This document shows positions 27,136 through 36,862 of a stretch of DNA of 64,000 nt, one piece after another; the stretch's first letter is position 1; each line of letters opens with the position of its first letter. The notes under the pieces were generated by a model, which saw only the letters and a list, made by a program, of their open reading frames with translations, did no database searches and was not told the DNA's origin. The position numbers and the translations under genes are program-made. Origin of the DNA: Vibrio gallicus (GTDB lineage: Bacteria; Pseudomonadota; Gammaproteobacteria; Enterobacterales; Vibrionaceae); assembly GCF_024346875.1 (NCBI RefSeq), contig NZ_AP024872.1, positions 124,001 through 188,000 of the forward strand, given 5' to 3'.

Positions 27136-28239
27136 ATGAATTACTTTGACACTCTTGTCGAGCTATCGATGTTCTTTTTTCTGTCGCTTGCAGTGCTGTA
27201 CTGTATGCGTAAAGTAGGGTACGCGATAGGGCTCGTAGATAAACCTAACGCTCGCAAACTACACCAAGGCAGTGTGCCGTTGGTTGGTGGCATTTCCATT
27301 TGCATTACTTTGCTGTTCTTCCTTTACGTCAATGCGAATGAATTTTTGTTTCCAGGACTGTTTGCTTGTTGTATCTCAACCTTAGTCATAATTGGGGCTG
27401 TCGATGACCGCTTTGATATCAGCTACAAGCTCCGTATGGGAGTACAAGCGGTATTAACCCTTGTTATGATCCACTATACCGGTTTCAAGCTGACCCATAT
27501 AGGGAATGCGCTAGGCTTTGGCGTATGGGCATTTCCAGATATTGTAGATACGGTTGTCACGCTGTTTGCAGTGATTGGTGCAATTAACGCCTTTAATATG
27601 GTGGATGGCATTGATGGATTGCTGGGCGGTTTAACCATGGTGGTTCTGGCTTCACTTGGGGTAGTCTTTTATGCCCACGGTTCACCTCATCTGGCGTATC
27701 TAAGCTGCGTGTTCGTCGTCATATTGCTGCCGTTTGTGTTATTTAATCTAGGCTACTTTGGTAAAGTGCGAAAAGTCTTTATGGGCGATGCGGGTAGCAT
27801 GATGATTGGCTTTACCGTTATTTGGATCTTGATTGGTGGTACGCAACCAGCACACGGACACTACGTGATCCGCCCGGTAACCGCTTTGTGGCTGATAGCT
27901 GTGCCGCTTATCGACATGATGGCAATCATGATCCGCCGAGTTCGTAAAGGCCACTCTCCATTCCACCCCGATCGTGAGCACTTCCACCACATCATGCAGC
28001 GCATTGGATTTACGCCAAGAGAGGCATTAGTGGTGATTTGTTTAGTGCAGGTTTTTTACTCAAGCATAGGCTTACTGGGTGAATATCTAGACATTCCTGA
28101 GTACATCATGTTCTACACCATAGTCGCTTGTTTCTTGTTCCATACCTATTGGATGACGCATTCATTTAAGATGGCTAAGATTGTTAGGAAATGGAAGCGT
28201 TTGGAAGGTGAGGGTGAGCTGGCTCAGGAAATAAGCTGA
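27136..28239 (+). CDS. wecA: WecA-type undecaprenyl-phosphate GlcNAc-1-phosphate transferase, copy 2
   Basis: 367 residues from the ATG at 27136 (MNYFDTLVELSMFFFL), chosen because it aligns with the start of copy 1; the frame is open upstream to 27061. Nearly the same protein as copy 1: DDRFDISYKLRMG, NAFNMVDGIDGLLGG, MGDAGSMMIGF and HPDREHFHHIMQR are all kept. Differences cluster in loops (for example GTQPAHGHY versus GTQMADDTY) and at the C-terminus. It precedes the pseudaminic acid operon and may supply its lipid-linked first sugar. Confidence 0.92.
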   Translation: MNYFDTLVELSMFFFLSLAVLYCMRKVGYAIGLVDKPNARKLHQGSVPLVGGISICITLLFFLYVNANEFLFPGLFACCISTLVIIGAVDDRFDISYKLRMGVQAVLTLVMIHYTGFKLTHIGNALGFGVWAFPDIVDTVVTLFAVIGAINAFNMVDGIDGLLGGLTMVVLASLGVVFYAHGSPHLAYLSCVFVVILLPFVLFNLGYFGKVRKVFMGDAGSMMIGFTVIWILIGGTQPAHGHYVIRPVTALWLIAVPLIDMMAIMIRRVRKGHSPFHPDREHFHHIMQRIGFTPREALVVICLVQVFYSSIGLLGEYLDIPEYIMFYTIVACFLFHTYWMTHSFKMAKIVRKWKRLEGEGELAQEIS

Positions 28240-28287
28240 GGATACCCGAGTACATACCTTTGAGTTGAACATGATTGATTTGTAGAT

Positions 28288-28322
28288 GAAACCCTAGACG
28301 GTATTTAGCTGTTTAGGGTTTT
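28288..28322 (+). terminator. Rho-independent terminator after wecA copy 2
   Basis: Stem AAACCCTA / TAGGGTTT followed by TTTGTGTTTT. It is related to, but shorter than, the copy 1 terminator. Confidence 0.78.
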
Positions 28323-28763
28323 TGTGTTTTAGGAGGGGGACGATTGGTGCATACCAGTTATGTTTTCTTAGGTGGTTGAGCTGATGAATAGCAGGAAGTA
28401 AGTACAAATCACGTTGAAAAAGGTATGAGCATTGGTATCTTGTTTGAAATGTAGTGTGATCATTTAGTCATATCTAAGTTGTATCTATGGTGTTGAGTGC
28501 ACTATTTGCTACCTTAACTGTTGATTCTATGGAAGTAAGGCTAATTTATAATCGGTCTACTAGGCGCTACTATCCTATTGTGGTTGTCTATAGTACACTT
28601 TATGAATTATGGTCTTTATTAGTTAGTCTAGAGAAGTCTTTGTAAAGACAGTATTTGATAGGTAATTGCTCTCGGTTTCATCATATGAGAGTGCAAATGA
28701 AATCTAAAAGGTCAAGAACTCATCATAACTAGCGATGTTAGTTTCTAGGCCATACTAAACATA
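28323..28763. other. long leader region upstream of the pse operon
   Basis: About 440 bp with no gene. A small perfect dyad (GTCTTT-GT-AAAGAC) lies at 28636-28649. The region probably holds the promoter for pseB onward. I looked for a JUMPStart/ops element (GGCGGTAGC) for RfaH and did not find one. Confidence 0.4.
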
Positions 28764-29789
28764 ATGGGAAAAAGCATGTTGAATAATAAAGCTGTACTAA
28801 TAACTGGTGGTACAGGCTCGTTTGGTAAGCAGTTCATTAAAACTATCTTAGAGCGCTATCAGGACGTAAAGAAAATCATTATCTATTCTCGCGATGAGCT
28901 TAAGCAGTTTGAAATCAAACAAAACTACCCAGCGAAAGATTTTCCACAATTACGCTTTTTTATCGGTGATGTTCGCGATCAAGCGCGTATGATTCAAGCT
29001 TGTGAAGGCGTTGACGTGATCATTCATGCTGCAGCGATCAAACAAGTCGACACTGCTGAGTACAACCCTACTGAATGTATCCGTACCAACGTTGATGGCG
29101 CAGAAAACGTGATTCAAGCAGCACTTCAGTGTGGTGTGAAAGATGTTGTTGCGTTATCTACTGATAAGGCGTGTGCTCCTATTAATCTTTATGGTGCGAC
29201 CAAATTGACCTCCGATAAGTTGTTTACCGCAGCAAATAACATCAAAGGCTCAAAAGATATTCGATTTAGCGTAGTACGTTACGGTAATGTTATGGGATCT
29301 CGTGGTTCAGTAATTCCATTTTTCATGAAAAAGAGAGAAGAAGGTTTACTTCCAATTACTCATGCAGAAATGACGCGCTTTAATATTTCATTACAAGATG
29401 GCGTGAATATGGTGATGTATGCGTTGGATAACCATCTTGGCGGTGAGATATTTATTCCAAAAATCCCATCATATAAAATCATGGATATTGCAGAAGCTAT
29501 TGCTCCAGGAGTTCCTACTAAAGTTGTAGGTATTCGCCCTGGTGAAAAATTGCACGAGGAAATGATCACAGATACAGACTCATTCAATACTATTGACTTA
29601 GGTAAGTATTACGCTATTTTGCCATCAGTGTCGTTTACATATAGTGAAGAAGATTATATGACGCACCATAAGGCTGAAAAAGTCCCATTTGGTTTCAAGT
29701 ATAATTCAGGCACTAATACTGATTGGGAAACCGTTGAAGGTCTGCGCGATCTTATCAAAGAGCATGTTGACCCTAACTTTACAGTGTGA
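28764..29789 (+). CDS. pseB: UDP-GlcNAc 4,6-dehydratase (inverting)
   Basis: First enzyme of CMP-pseudaminic acid synthesis: dehydrates and inverts C5 of UDP-GlcNAc. Extended SDR fold of about 337-341 residues. Seen: NADP-binding TGGTGSFGKQF, SRDELKQFE, GDVRDQ, IIHAAAIKQVDTAEYNP, ALSTDKACAPINLYGATK (the Y-x-x-x-K pair) and RYGNVMGSRGSVIPFF. A second ATG at 28776 is nearly as likely a start (MLNNKAVLITGG). The stop overlaps the pseC GTG. Confidence 0.94.
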   Translation: MGKSMLNNKAVLITGGTGSFGKQFIKTILERYQDVKKIIIYSRDELKQFEIKQNYPAKDFPQLRFFIGDVRDQARMIQACEGVDVIIHAAAIKQVDTAEYNPTECIRTNVDGAENVIQAALQCGVKDVVALSTDKACAPINLYGATKLTSDKLFTAANNIKGSKDIRFSVVRYGNVMGSRGSVIPFFMKKREEGLLPITHAEMTRFNISLQDGVNMVMYALDNHLGGEIFIPKIPSYKIMDIAEAIAPGVPTKVVGIRPGEKLHEEMITDTDSFNTIDLGKYYAILPSVSFTYSEEDYMTHHKAEKVPFGFKYNSGTNTDWETVEGLRDLIKEHVDPNFTV

Positions 29790-30958
29790 GCGTCAAAATG
29801 ATCCCATATGGAAAACAAGAAATTACGCAACAAGACATTGATGGTGTTATTGATGTCTTGAAATCTGATTTCTTAACGCAAGGACCGCAAGTTCCAGCAT
29901 TTGAGGCTTCGTTGATGCAGCATACTGGTGCTAGTTATGCTGTTGCCGTAAATAGCGCCACTTCAGCGTTACATATTGCGTGTATGGCATTAGGCTTGGG
30001 TAAGGGTGAAAGACTTTGGACCACTCCGGTTACGTTTGTCGCCTCCGCAAACTGTGGATTGTATTGTGGTGCAAAGGTCGACTTTGTCGATATTGATCCC
30101 CGTACTTACAATATGTGTCCGGTAAAACTCGAAAACAAGCTAAAACAAGCTAAAGCCAACGGCACACTACCTAAGGTAGTGGTTCCGGTGCATTTGTGTG
30201 GCCAACCTTGCGATATGAAAGCGATTCACGCACTGTCGCTAGAATATGGTTTTAGCATCATTGAAGATGCTTCACATGCGATTGGCGGTGAATATCATAA
30301 TGCCCCGATAGGTAATTGTGCGTATTCAGATATTACTGTATTCAGTTTTCATCCGGTTAAGATTGTTACGACCGCAGAAGGCGGTGCTGCTCTAACTAAC
30401 AATCAGACTCTTGCAGAAAAGATGGAATTATACCGTAGCCACGGTATTACTCGTGATGCGGACAAGATGGAAGGTGAATCGCACGGTGGTTGGTACTATC
30501 AGCAAATTGAGCTGGGTTACAATTATCGAATGACAGAACTGCAGGCAGCACTAGGCGTCAGTCAAATGACCAGGCTCAGTGAATTTGTATCAACTAGGCA
30601 TCGCTTAGCGAAAAGATACAATGAATTACTGACTAAATTACCGATTGTTCTTCCTTACCAATTGGAGAGTACTTACTCGGGCCTACATTTGTACGTGATT
30701 CGTTTGAAGCTTGATGAAATTTCGTTGTCACATAAACAGGTATTTGAAGCACTTCGTGAAAATGGCGTTGGTGTGAATCTTCATTATATTCCAGTACATA
30801 CGCAGCCTTATTATCAAAAGTTAGGTTTTTCTTTGGGTGATTTTCCTGAGTCAGAGCGTTATTACGAAGAAGCCATTTCATTACCTATGTTCCATCTTAT
30901 GACGGATAAGCAACAAGATACAGTAGTGTCTGTTTTATCTGGTATTCTCGAGGCATAG
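29786..30958 (+). CDS. pseC: UDP-4-amino-4,6-dideoxy-N-acetyl-beta-L-altrosamine transaminase
   Basis: PLP-dependent DegT/DnrJ/EryC1/StrS aminotransferase acting second in the pseudaminic acid pathway. 390 residues, or 386 from the ATG at 29798. Family features: FLTQGPQVPAFE, VNSATSALHIA, PVHLCGQPCDM, IEDASHAIGGEY and the PLP lysine in FSFHPVKIVTTAEGG. The GTG start overlaps the pseB stop. Tight operon with pseF (3-bp gap). Confidence 0.94.
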   Translation: MSVKMIPYGKQEITQQDIDGVIDVLKSDFLTQGPQVPAFEASLMQHTGASYAVAVNSATSALHIACMALGLGKGERLWTTPVTFVASANCGLYCGAKVDFVDIDPRTYNMCPVKLENKLKQAKANGTLPKVVVPVHLCGQPCDMKAIHALSLEYGFSIIEDASHAIGGEYHNAPIGNCAYSDITVFSFHPVKIVTTAEGGAALTNNQTLAEKMELYRSHGITRDADKMEGESHGGWYYQQIELGYNYRMTELQAALGVSQMTRLSEFVSTRHRLAKRYNELLTKLPIVLPYQLESTYSGLHLYVIRLKLDEISLSHKQVFEALRENGVGVNLHYIPVHTQPYYQKLGFSLGDFPESERYYEEAISLPMFHLMTDKQQDTVVSVLSGILEA

Positions 30959-30961
30959 CAA

Positions 30962-31651
30962 ATGAATATAGCGATTATACCGGCGCGCGGTGGCAGTAAG
31001 CGTATACCAAGAAAGAACATTAAGTTGTTTCATGGGAAGCCAATGATTGCCTATTCAATTGAAGCCGCGATTCAGTCCGGCTGTTTTGATAAGGTGTTGG
31101 TTTCCACAGATGACCATGAGATAGCGGAAGTCGCCAAGCAGTTTGGTGCTGAAGTTCCTTTTATAAGACCTACAGATATTTCTGATGACTTTGCTACTAC
31201 GAAAGATGTAATGGGACATGCTGTATCCTGGTGTGTGGACAAAGGCTTGTCAGTCGACAACGTATGTTGCTTGTACGCAACCGCCCCTTTTGTTACCAGT
31301 GATGATTTAGCACGAGGTTTGCAAAAATTACTAGATAGTGGAGCTGAGTACGTATTCAGTGCTACAAGCTTTCCTTTTCCGATCCAGCGTGCAATTCAAC
31401 TCTCTGAGTTTGGTGAGGTGTCAATGTTTGAGCCGCAGTATGAACTCTCTAGGTCTCAAGACTTACAAGAAGCTTATCACGATGCGGGTCAATTCTATTG
31501 GGGAACTCAAGAAGCCTTCTTAGAGAAAAAGCGCTTTTTCGCACCTCATTCACAAGTTGTATTACTTCCAAGAAAACGAGTGCAAGATATTGATACTCCA
31601 GAGGACTGGGAGTTTGCAGAAGCTTTGTATTCTCTATTGTTGAAGGGCTAA
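30962..31651 (+). CDS. pseF: pseudaminic acid cytidylyltransferase
   Basis: Activates pseudaminic acid with CTP. 229 residues with the nucleotide-binding signature IPARGGSKRIPRKNIKLFHG, KPMIAYSIEAA, VSTDDHEIAEVA and FPIQRA. The C-terminal QDIDTPEDW is shared with NeuA-type enzymes. It is placed between pseC and pseG as in other Pse operons, which favours Pse over sialic acid or legionaminic acid. Confidence 0.92.
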   Translation: MNIAIIPARGGSKRIPRKNIKLFHGKPMIAYSIEAAIQSGCFDKVLVSTDDHEIAEVAKQFGAEVPFIRPTDISDDFATTKDVMGHAVSWCVDKGLSVDNVCCLYATAPFVTSDDLARGLQKLLDSGAEYVFSATSFPFPIQRAIQLSEFGEVSMFEPQYELSRSQDLQEAYHDAGQFYWGTQEAFLEKKRFFAPHSQVVLLPRKRVQDIDTPEDWEFAEALYSLLLKG

Positions 31652-31653
31652 TT

Positions 31654-33156
31654 GTGAACTTTGTTTTTCGAGTTGATGCCTCGGTATATATTGGTAGCGG
31701 TCATGTGATGCGCTGCTTAGTTTTAGCGGATGAATTGGCTGCGCAAGGACATAGAGTATGTTTTGCATGCTTGCCCCAAGAAGGCGACATGGTCACTTTT
31801 ATTCAAAATCGTGGTTTTAAAGTTATATCGCTGACCTCATTGGGAAAGTCGACTCCGCCTAAAAGTGATGAAGACTATCTTGGTTGGTTACAGCGTCCAA
31901 TAGAAGTTGACGCACACAACTTTATCCAATTGATTGAGAATGCTGATGTTGTTGTGACCGATCATTACGCTATTGGTTGTGAGTGGCAAACTATTGTACG
32001 GCATCACTACCAATGTAAGATTGTTGCAATAGATGATTTGAAACGCATACACGATTCTGATTTGATTATCGATCAAACTTTAGGTCGTGATAGCTCAGAG
32101 TATTCAGGCGATAGAGCGGTATTAGCGGGTAGTCAATACAGTTTAATATCACCTCATTTTTCTCATGTAAGAGAAAAAGCTTTAGAAAAAACGAGCTATT
32201 TAGTTAGACCTAAGGTTTTAGTTTCTATGGGGGGCATTGACGCTCCTAACGCTACACTCAGAGTTTTGGAATCCTTAAGTCAAAGAGTTGATGCTGACTT
32301 TACTGTCCTATTAAGTCCTAGAGCTCCGCATTATTATAAAGTTATAGCGTTTTGTGCTAAGTATGAAAATCTCACTCATATTGATTTCGTTCAAGATATG
32401 TCTCAATTAATGCTATTGCACGATATTGCGATTGGCGCTCCGGGCAGTACAACATGGGAAAGAGCCGCACTTGGGCTTCCGAGCATTGTCATTCCTTTAG
32501 CGCCAAATCAGAACGAAATCTGTACAAAGCTAGAAGCATATAATGCAGCGATTCGTGTTTCATTACTGAACCTAGAAGAAGAGTTGCCAGAAGCGTATGT
32601 TAAGTTGGTTGAAAACTGGTCAGTATATCGTTCGAAAAGTTTTAATTTGTGTGATGGACGCGGTGTCAAAATTGCTGTAGCAGCAATCAATGGAGTCTGT
32701 GGTTCGTCTCAGTCGCTTCATCTTGAAAAGGCTACTACAGCAGATATTTCTTTGGTTTACGATTGGCAATGTCATCCGAGCACTCGAAGGTTTGCTTTGA
32801 ACAAGCAAATACCTTCTTGGGATGAACATGTTAAATGGATGAGCCTTAAACTAGATAACCCTGGTGACATGTTTTACATTGTTAAAGAAGGGTTAGGGGG
32901 CAAGCCTCTAGGCGTTTATCGTTTAGATCGAATGTCACCAAACAGCTATCTCATATCTATTTTTGTAGCTCCAGATTGCCATAGGCGGGGAGTAGCAACT
33001 AGAATTTTACAGCTTTCTGATACAGTTCATTCAGACATTACCCTTCATGCTAGGGTGCTAAAAGAGAATACCGCTTCTCAAGCTTTGTTTGAACGGGCTG
33101 GTTACCAACGTATTTCCTCAGAAAAGTTTATCCGTTACCCTATTAATAGAGATTAA
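31654..33156 (+). CDS. pseG: PseG-PseH fusion: UDP-sugar hydrolase plus N-acetyltransferase
   Basis: 500 residues from GTG. Residues 1 to about 345 are PseG, which removes UDP from the 2,4-diacetamido altrose derivative: [20 protein letters not shown] holds the catalytic His, followed by [21 protein letters not shown] and [16 protein letters not shown]. Residues about 350-500 are a GNAT acetyltransferase like Pse[37 protein letters not shown] for acetyl-CoA binding, and [18 protein letters not shown]. The two activities are usually separate proteins, and the fusion covers an otherwise missing pseH. Note that PseH acts before PseG in the pathway. Confidence 0.92.
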   Translation: MNFVFRVDASVYIGSGHVMRCLVLADELAAQGHRVCFACLPQEGDMVTFIQNRGFKVISLTSLGKSTPPKSDEDYLGWLQRPIEVDAHNFIQLIENADVVVTDHYAIGCEWQTIVRHHYQCKIVAIDDLKRIHDSDLIIDQTLGRDSSEYSGDRAVLAGSQYSLISPHFSHVREKALEKTSYLVRPKVLVSMGGIDAPNATLRVLESLSQRVDADFTVLLSPRAPHYYKVIAFCAKYENLTHIDFVQDMSQLMLLHDIAIGAPGSTTWERAALGLPSIVIPLAPNQNEICTKLEAYNAAIRVSLLNLEEELPEAYVKLVENWSVYRSKSFNLCDGRGVKIAVAAINGVCGSSQSLHLEKATTADISLVYDWQCHPSTRRFALNKQIPSWDEHVKWMSLKLDNPGDMFYIVKEGLGGKPLGVYRLDRMSPNSYLISIFVAPDCHRRGVATRILQLSDTVHSDITLHARVLKENTASQALFERAGYQRISSEKFIRYPINRD

Positions 33157-33157
33157 T

Positions 33158-34207
33158 ATGAATCCTTATATAACCATTGATGGCCGTAAAATAGGCAAAG
33201 ATTTTTCCCCGTATATTATTGCAGAGTTATCAGCAAATCATAATGGTGATATCAACCGTGCTTTTGCGATTATGGAAGAAGCAAAGAAAGCTGGTGCTGA
33301 TGCAATTAAATTACAAACCTATACCCATGATACGATAACTATTGATTGTGATAATGAAGAATTCCAAATACATGGCGGGTTATGGGATGGGCAAACACTA
33401 TATGAATTATATAAAGGTGCCCATATGCCATGGGAGTGGCATAAGCCTTTATTTGCGAAAGCAAAAGAACTAGGTATAACGATATTTAGTTCACCATTTG
33501 ATTTCACAGCAGTGGATTTACTGGAAGAACTCAATACACCAGCATATAAAATTGCCTCATTTGAGCTTGTCGACCACCCTTTAATAGCAAGAGTGGCTCA
33601 AACAGGTAAGCCAATGATTATGTCGACTGGGATGGCCAATGATGTTGAGATACAGGAAGCGATTGATGTTGCAAAGAACAATGGTTGTCAGGAACTAGTT
33701 GTCTTGCATTGTGTGAGCGGCTATCCAGCCCCAGCCGACCAATATAACCTGCGCACAATTTCTGATATGCAGCAACGCTTTGGCGTGCTATCTGGTTTAT
33801 CAGACCATACGATTGATAATGCTACCGCAGTGACATCAATAGCACTAGGAGCTTGCCTTATTGAAAAGCATGTAACGCTAGATCGCAATGGTGGTGGTGC
33901 TGATGATAGTTTCTCACTTGAGCCTAAAGAGTTGAAACAACTCTGTGATGATACAAATACAGCTTGGCAATCTTTAGGGAAAGTGAATTACGAACGTACT
34001 GACGCAGAGAAAGGGAATGTTAAATTTAGACGTTCATTATATATTGTTAAAGATATTAAAGCTGGTGAAGTGTTAACTGATGAGCATGTTCGGAGTATTC
34101 GACCTGGGTTTGGTTTAGCACCCAAATATTACGATGAAGTAGTTGGTTCAATAGCAAAGATTGATATGAGTATTGGGACGCCACTTTTAAAAGAAAAATT
34201 GCTATAA
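33158..34207 (+). CDS. pseI: pseudaminic acid synthase
   Basis: Condenses 2,4-diacetamido-2,4,6-trideoxy-L-altrose with phosphoenolpyruvate. 349 residues from the ATG at 33158, one base past the pseG-pseH stop; the frame is open further upstream but that part overlaps pseH. NeuB domain: [44 protein letters not shown] and GLSDHTIDN. The C-terminal antifreeze/SAF domain ([20 protein letters not shown], then SIRPGFGL) is complete. Confidence 0.95.
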   Translation: MNPYITIDGRKIGKDFSPYIIAELSANHNGDINRAFAIMEEAKKAGADAIKLQTYTHDTITIDCDNEEFQIHGGLWDGQTLYELYKGAHMPWEWHKPLFAKAKELGITIFSSPFDFTAVDLLEELNTPAYKIASFELVDHPLIARVAQTGKPMIMSTGMANDVEIQEAIDVAKNNGCQELVVLHCVSGYPAPADQYNLRTISDMQQRFGVLSGLSDHTIDNATAVTSIALGACLIEKHVTLDRNGGGADDSFSLEPKELKQLCDDTNTAWQSLGKVNYERTDAEKGNVKFRRSLYIVKDIKAGEVLTDEHVRSIRPGFGLAPKYYDEVVGSIAKIDMSIGTPLLKEKLL

Positions 34208-34220
34208 GTAGTATTATTCT

Positions 34221-35483
34221 ATGAATATTATTCGACTGTGTTTAAATCCAAGAATAATAAATATGGGAATTCGAGTTCTTATATTGCTATCCAAATTTTT
34301 ATTAATGATAGTTCTTGCACGAATGCTCACTGTATATGAGCTTGGTGTGTATGGTCTTATTCAAGGAATATCGATATATTTTATGTATTTCACAGGTTTA
34401 GATCTATACACCTATAGCACTAGAGAGATCATAAAACAGAAAAGTGATAATAGTGCACTTGAAAAACATATATCTTCAATATTTATATTGTCTTTGGTTG
34501 GTGTGGCTATAACAACATTTTTCATTATATTCAACTCTACTTTGTCAGGAGTATACCCCTTAATTATAACTCTAATTTTAATAGAGTATTATAATCAAGA
34601 ACTGGGCAGGGTATTGATTGCAAAACAGTTTCAGTTAGTGGCCAGTGTTCAATTATTTATTAGATCTGCACTGTGGTGTTATGTTGTAGCTGCTGTATAT
34701 TTCTTTTCTACAATAAAGTTAGATTTAAAACAAATTTTACTTATATGGCTTATATTTAGTTTTCTAGCTGTATCATTTTCAGTAATATATGTTCTATTAA
34801 CTAAAGTTAGGCGGAATGAAACATTACACTTTAGCTTTAACTTAGATATTCATTGGTTGCTTAAAGCTATAAAAACAAGTTTACTGTTTTTTATCGGTAC
34901 ATTAGCAATCCGAAGTATTTTTATACTTGATAAATTATATTTAGATAAATTTGGTAATATACATGATTTAGGTATTTATGTGTTTTATTCCAGTTTTGCA
35001 GGGGTATTGCTAGCATTCTGTGATTCAGCTATATTTCAGTTTTTTTATCCAAAGCTAATAAAATTATTAAATGAAAGTAATCGTATTGAGTTTGGCAGAG
35101 AAATTAAAATAACAATCCTTCAGGCAGTCATAATTTGTAGTGCTTATATTATAGGTTTAATGATATTCATGAAGGAACTATTAGATTTAATTGGAAAGGA
35201 AGAGTACTTAGAACAATCTCACTATTTCTGGATGTTATCCGCGTTCAATGTGTTGGTTGTTTTTTCTACTTTATGTCATTATGTATTATATGCCTTTGAA
35301 GTGGATAAGAAGATAATGAAGATTAATATTTTAAATTTGGCATTATTCGTTTTATTTATTGTTTCTGGGCAATTATTAGATTTGCCAGCTATTGATGTTT
35401 TGATGTTGTCACTTTTATCATCGACTGTTATTACATTTATGGCTAAAATATATACGTTAACTAAAATACAGGTGGTGTGGTGA
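34221..35483 (+). CDS. wzx: Wzx-type flippase of the pseudaminic acid locus
   Basis: 420 residues with about 12-14 predicted membrane helices. The beginning (KFLLMIVLARMLTVYELGVY, then GLIQGIS) is typical of MOP/PST polysaccharide transporters, where an early LGxYG(L) turn is common. It probably flips the Pse-containing lipid-linked unit. It overlaps the next gene by seven bases. Markedly AT-rich compared with pseB-pseI, suggesting that this part was acquired separately. Confidence 0.82.
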   Translation: MNIIRLCLNPRIINMGIRVLILLSKFLLMIVLARMLTVYELGVYGLIQGISIYFMYFTGLDLYTYSTREIIKQKSDNSALEKHISSIFILSLVGVAITTFFIIFNSTLSGVYPLIITLILIEYYNQELGRVLIAKQFQLVASVQLFIRSALWCYVVAAVYFFSTIKLDLKQILLIWLIFSFLAVSFSVIYVLLTKVRRNETLHFSFNLDIHWLLKAIKTSLLFFIGTLAIRSIFILDKLYLDKFGNIHDLGIYVFYSSFAGVLLAFCDSAIFQFFYPKLIKLLNESNRIEFGREIKITILQAVIICSAYIIGLMIFMKELLDLIGKEEYLEQSHYFWMLSAFNVLVVFSTLCHYVLYAFEVDKKIMKINILNLALFVLFIVSGQLLDLPAIDVLMLSLLSSTVITFMAKIYTLTKIQVVW

Positions 35484-36862
35484 AAATTGTAATATTGATT
35501 AATACTTCAGCATTTGCAAAGTACTATATTAAACTTGGTGATGAACTATCGAATAGTGGTTGTGATATTATTTATGCTGTTCAGAATGAGTTTTCCAAAG
35601 AGTTATATTTCTCAAATGATAGAATGAATGTTGTTGTATGCCCCGATATATCTAAAAGTAAACTAGATAGTGTATCTTTGCCTAATGAGTTTTCTTCTTG
35701 GATGATGCATCCAGATTATGACCGTGGGCTTTATTATGGATTTTCAAATGAATTTTCAGGTGCCAATGCAATTAATCATATAAAAAACACATACGCATTC
35801 TTTAGTGAACTATTTGATGAATTCTCTCCTGATTGTGTATTTTATGAAAATATATCTAATGGGTTTGCTAATATAGCTTATGAGGTATGCAACAGGTTAG
35901 ATATTCAATATATAGGGCTAACATCTTCACGTCTCCCTAATATGGTTTACTTTTCACAGTTTGGTCATGAAATAAAATATGATATTGAGAATTATATTAA
36001 AGAGAATGAATTTTCTGATGAAGAACTGACATATGCTAAAGAATATATTGAGAATATATCGACGGTTCAACCCGATTATATGAAATTTAACGGACTGTCA
36101 AATTTTTCGTTTAAGGCACTATTTAATAAACCAATGCCATCTATGCATAGTTTAAACGTTCATTTTAAATACCTGTATAGTGCCGGTTATCAAACGGGCA
36201 TACCTATCAAATCATCTCTACTTTATCGTTTGCGTGATATAAAACGATATTTTAATAGAAAGCGTATTCAAAAATTTTATCAAGATAGCGTCATTTTTAA
36301 TGATAATACTAATTATTACCTGTACCCAATGCATTATCATCCTGAATCGTCTACGTCACTACTCGCTAAATTTGATAATGAATTCGAAGTGATCAAAAAT
36401 ACAGCATTTAGTTTGCGTGAAGGAGAGGTCCTATTAGTCAAAGATCATATCTCTGCAACCGGATTTGAAGATTATGATTTTTATCGAAAGGTTAGCTCAC
36501 TACCAAATGTCATGCTTCTAAAACCAGAGTTAAATGTAAAAGAATTAATCCCAAAGTGTCAAGCTATTGTAACGCTGACAAGTACGGTTGGTTATGAATC
36601 AGTATTATTGAATATTCCTGTATTGTTATTTGGAAGTGTTTTTTATGAAGATCATCCTTTAGTAGTAAAGGTTACAAGTCATCACGATATAAGAAAAAAG
36701 TTAGACTCATTGCCTAATTTATCTGATTTTACTGAATATAATAGGTTGTATATAGCAGCTTATCGCAGGTGCTGTTTTCACTTTACCCTAGATCTTAGAG
36801 ATAAAAATACTTCTCAGGGAATAGCTGAATTAGCTAAACATATTATTAGGGAACTTGAATGA
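35477..36862 (+). CDS. Capsule_synth-like putative glycosyltransferase
   Basis: 461 residues, soluble, GT-B-like. The C-terminal half reads YYLYPMHYHPESSTSLLAKF, VLLVKDHIS, LPNVMLLKPELNVKELIPKC, VTLTSTVGYESVLLNIPVLL and FGSVFYEDHP. This is the pattern (K-HP, eLi, nStvG-E) of capsule polysaccharide synthesis proteins related to KpsS/KpsC and to Kdo- or nonulosonate-type transferases. The gene follows the flippase and overlaps the next glycosyltransferase by four bases. I infer that it could transfer pseudaminic acid; the sequence alone does not prove the sugar. Confidence 0.65.
   Translation: MVKIVILINTSAFAKYYIKLGDELSNSGCDIIYAVQNEFSKELYFSNDRMNVVVCPDISKSKLDSVSLPNEFSSWMMHPDYDRGLYYGFSNEFSGANAINHIKNTYAFFSELFDEFSPDCVFYENISNGFANIAYEVCNRLDIQYIGLTSSRLPNMVYFSQFGHEIKYDIENYIKENEFSDEELTYAKEYIENISTVQPDYMKFNGLSNFSFKALFNKPMPSMHSLNVHFKYLYSAGYQTGIPIKSSLLYRLRDIKRYFNRKRIQKFYQDSVIFNDNTNYYLYPMHYHPESSTSLLAKFDNEFEVIKNTAFSLREGEVLLVKDHISATGFEDYDFYRKVSSLPNVMLLKPELNVKELIPKCQAIVTLTSTVGYESVLLNIPVLLFGSVFYEDHPLVVKVTSHHDIRKKLDSLPNLSDFTEYNRLYIAAYRRCCFHFTLDLRDKNTSQGIAELAKHIIRELE

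Noticed and set aside
28323..28763. JUMPStart/ops element for RfaH control of the pse operon
   Set aside because: No GGCGGTAGC-like sequence was found here, nor upstream of the cassette at 5713 or of the minus-strand operon at 43372.
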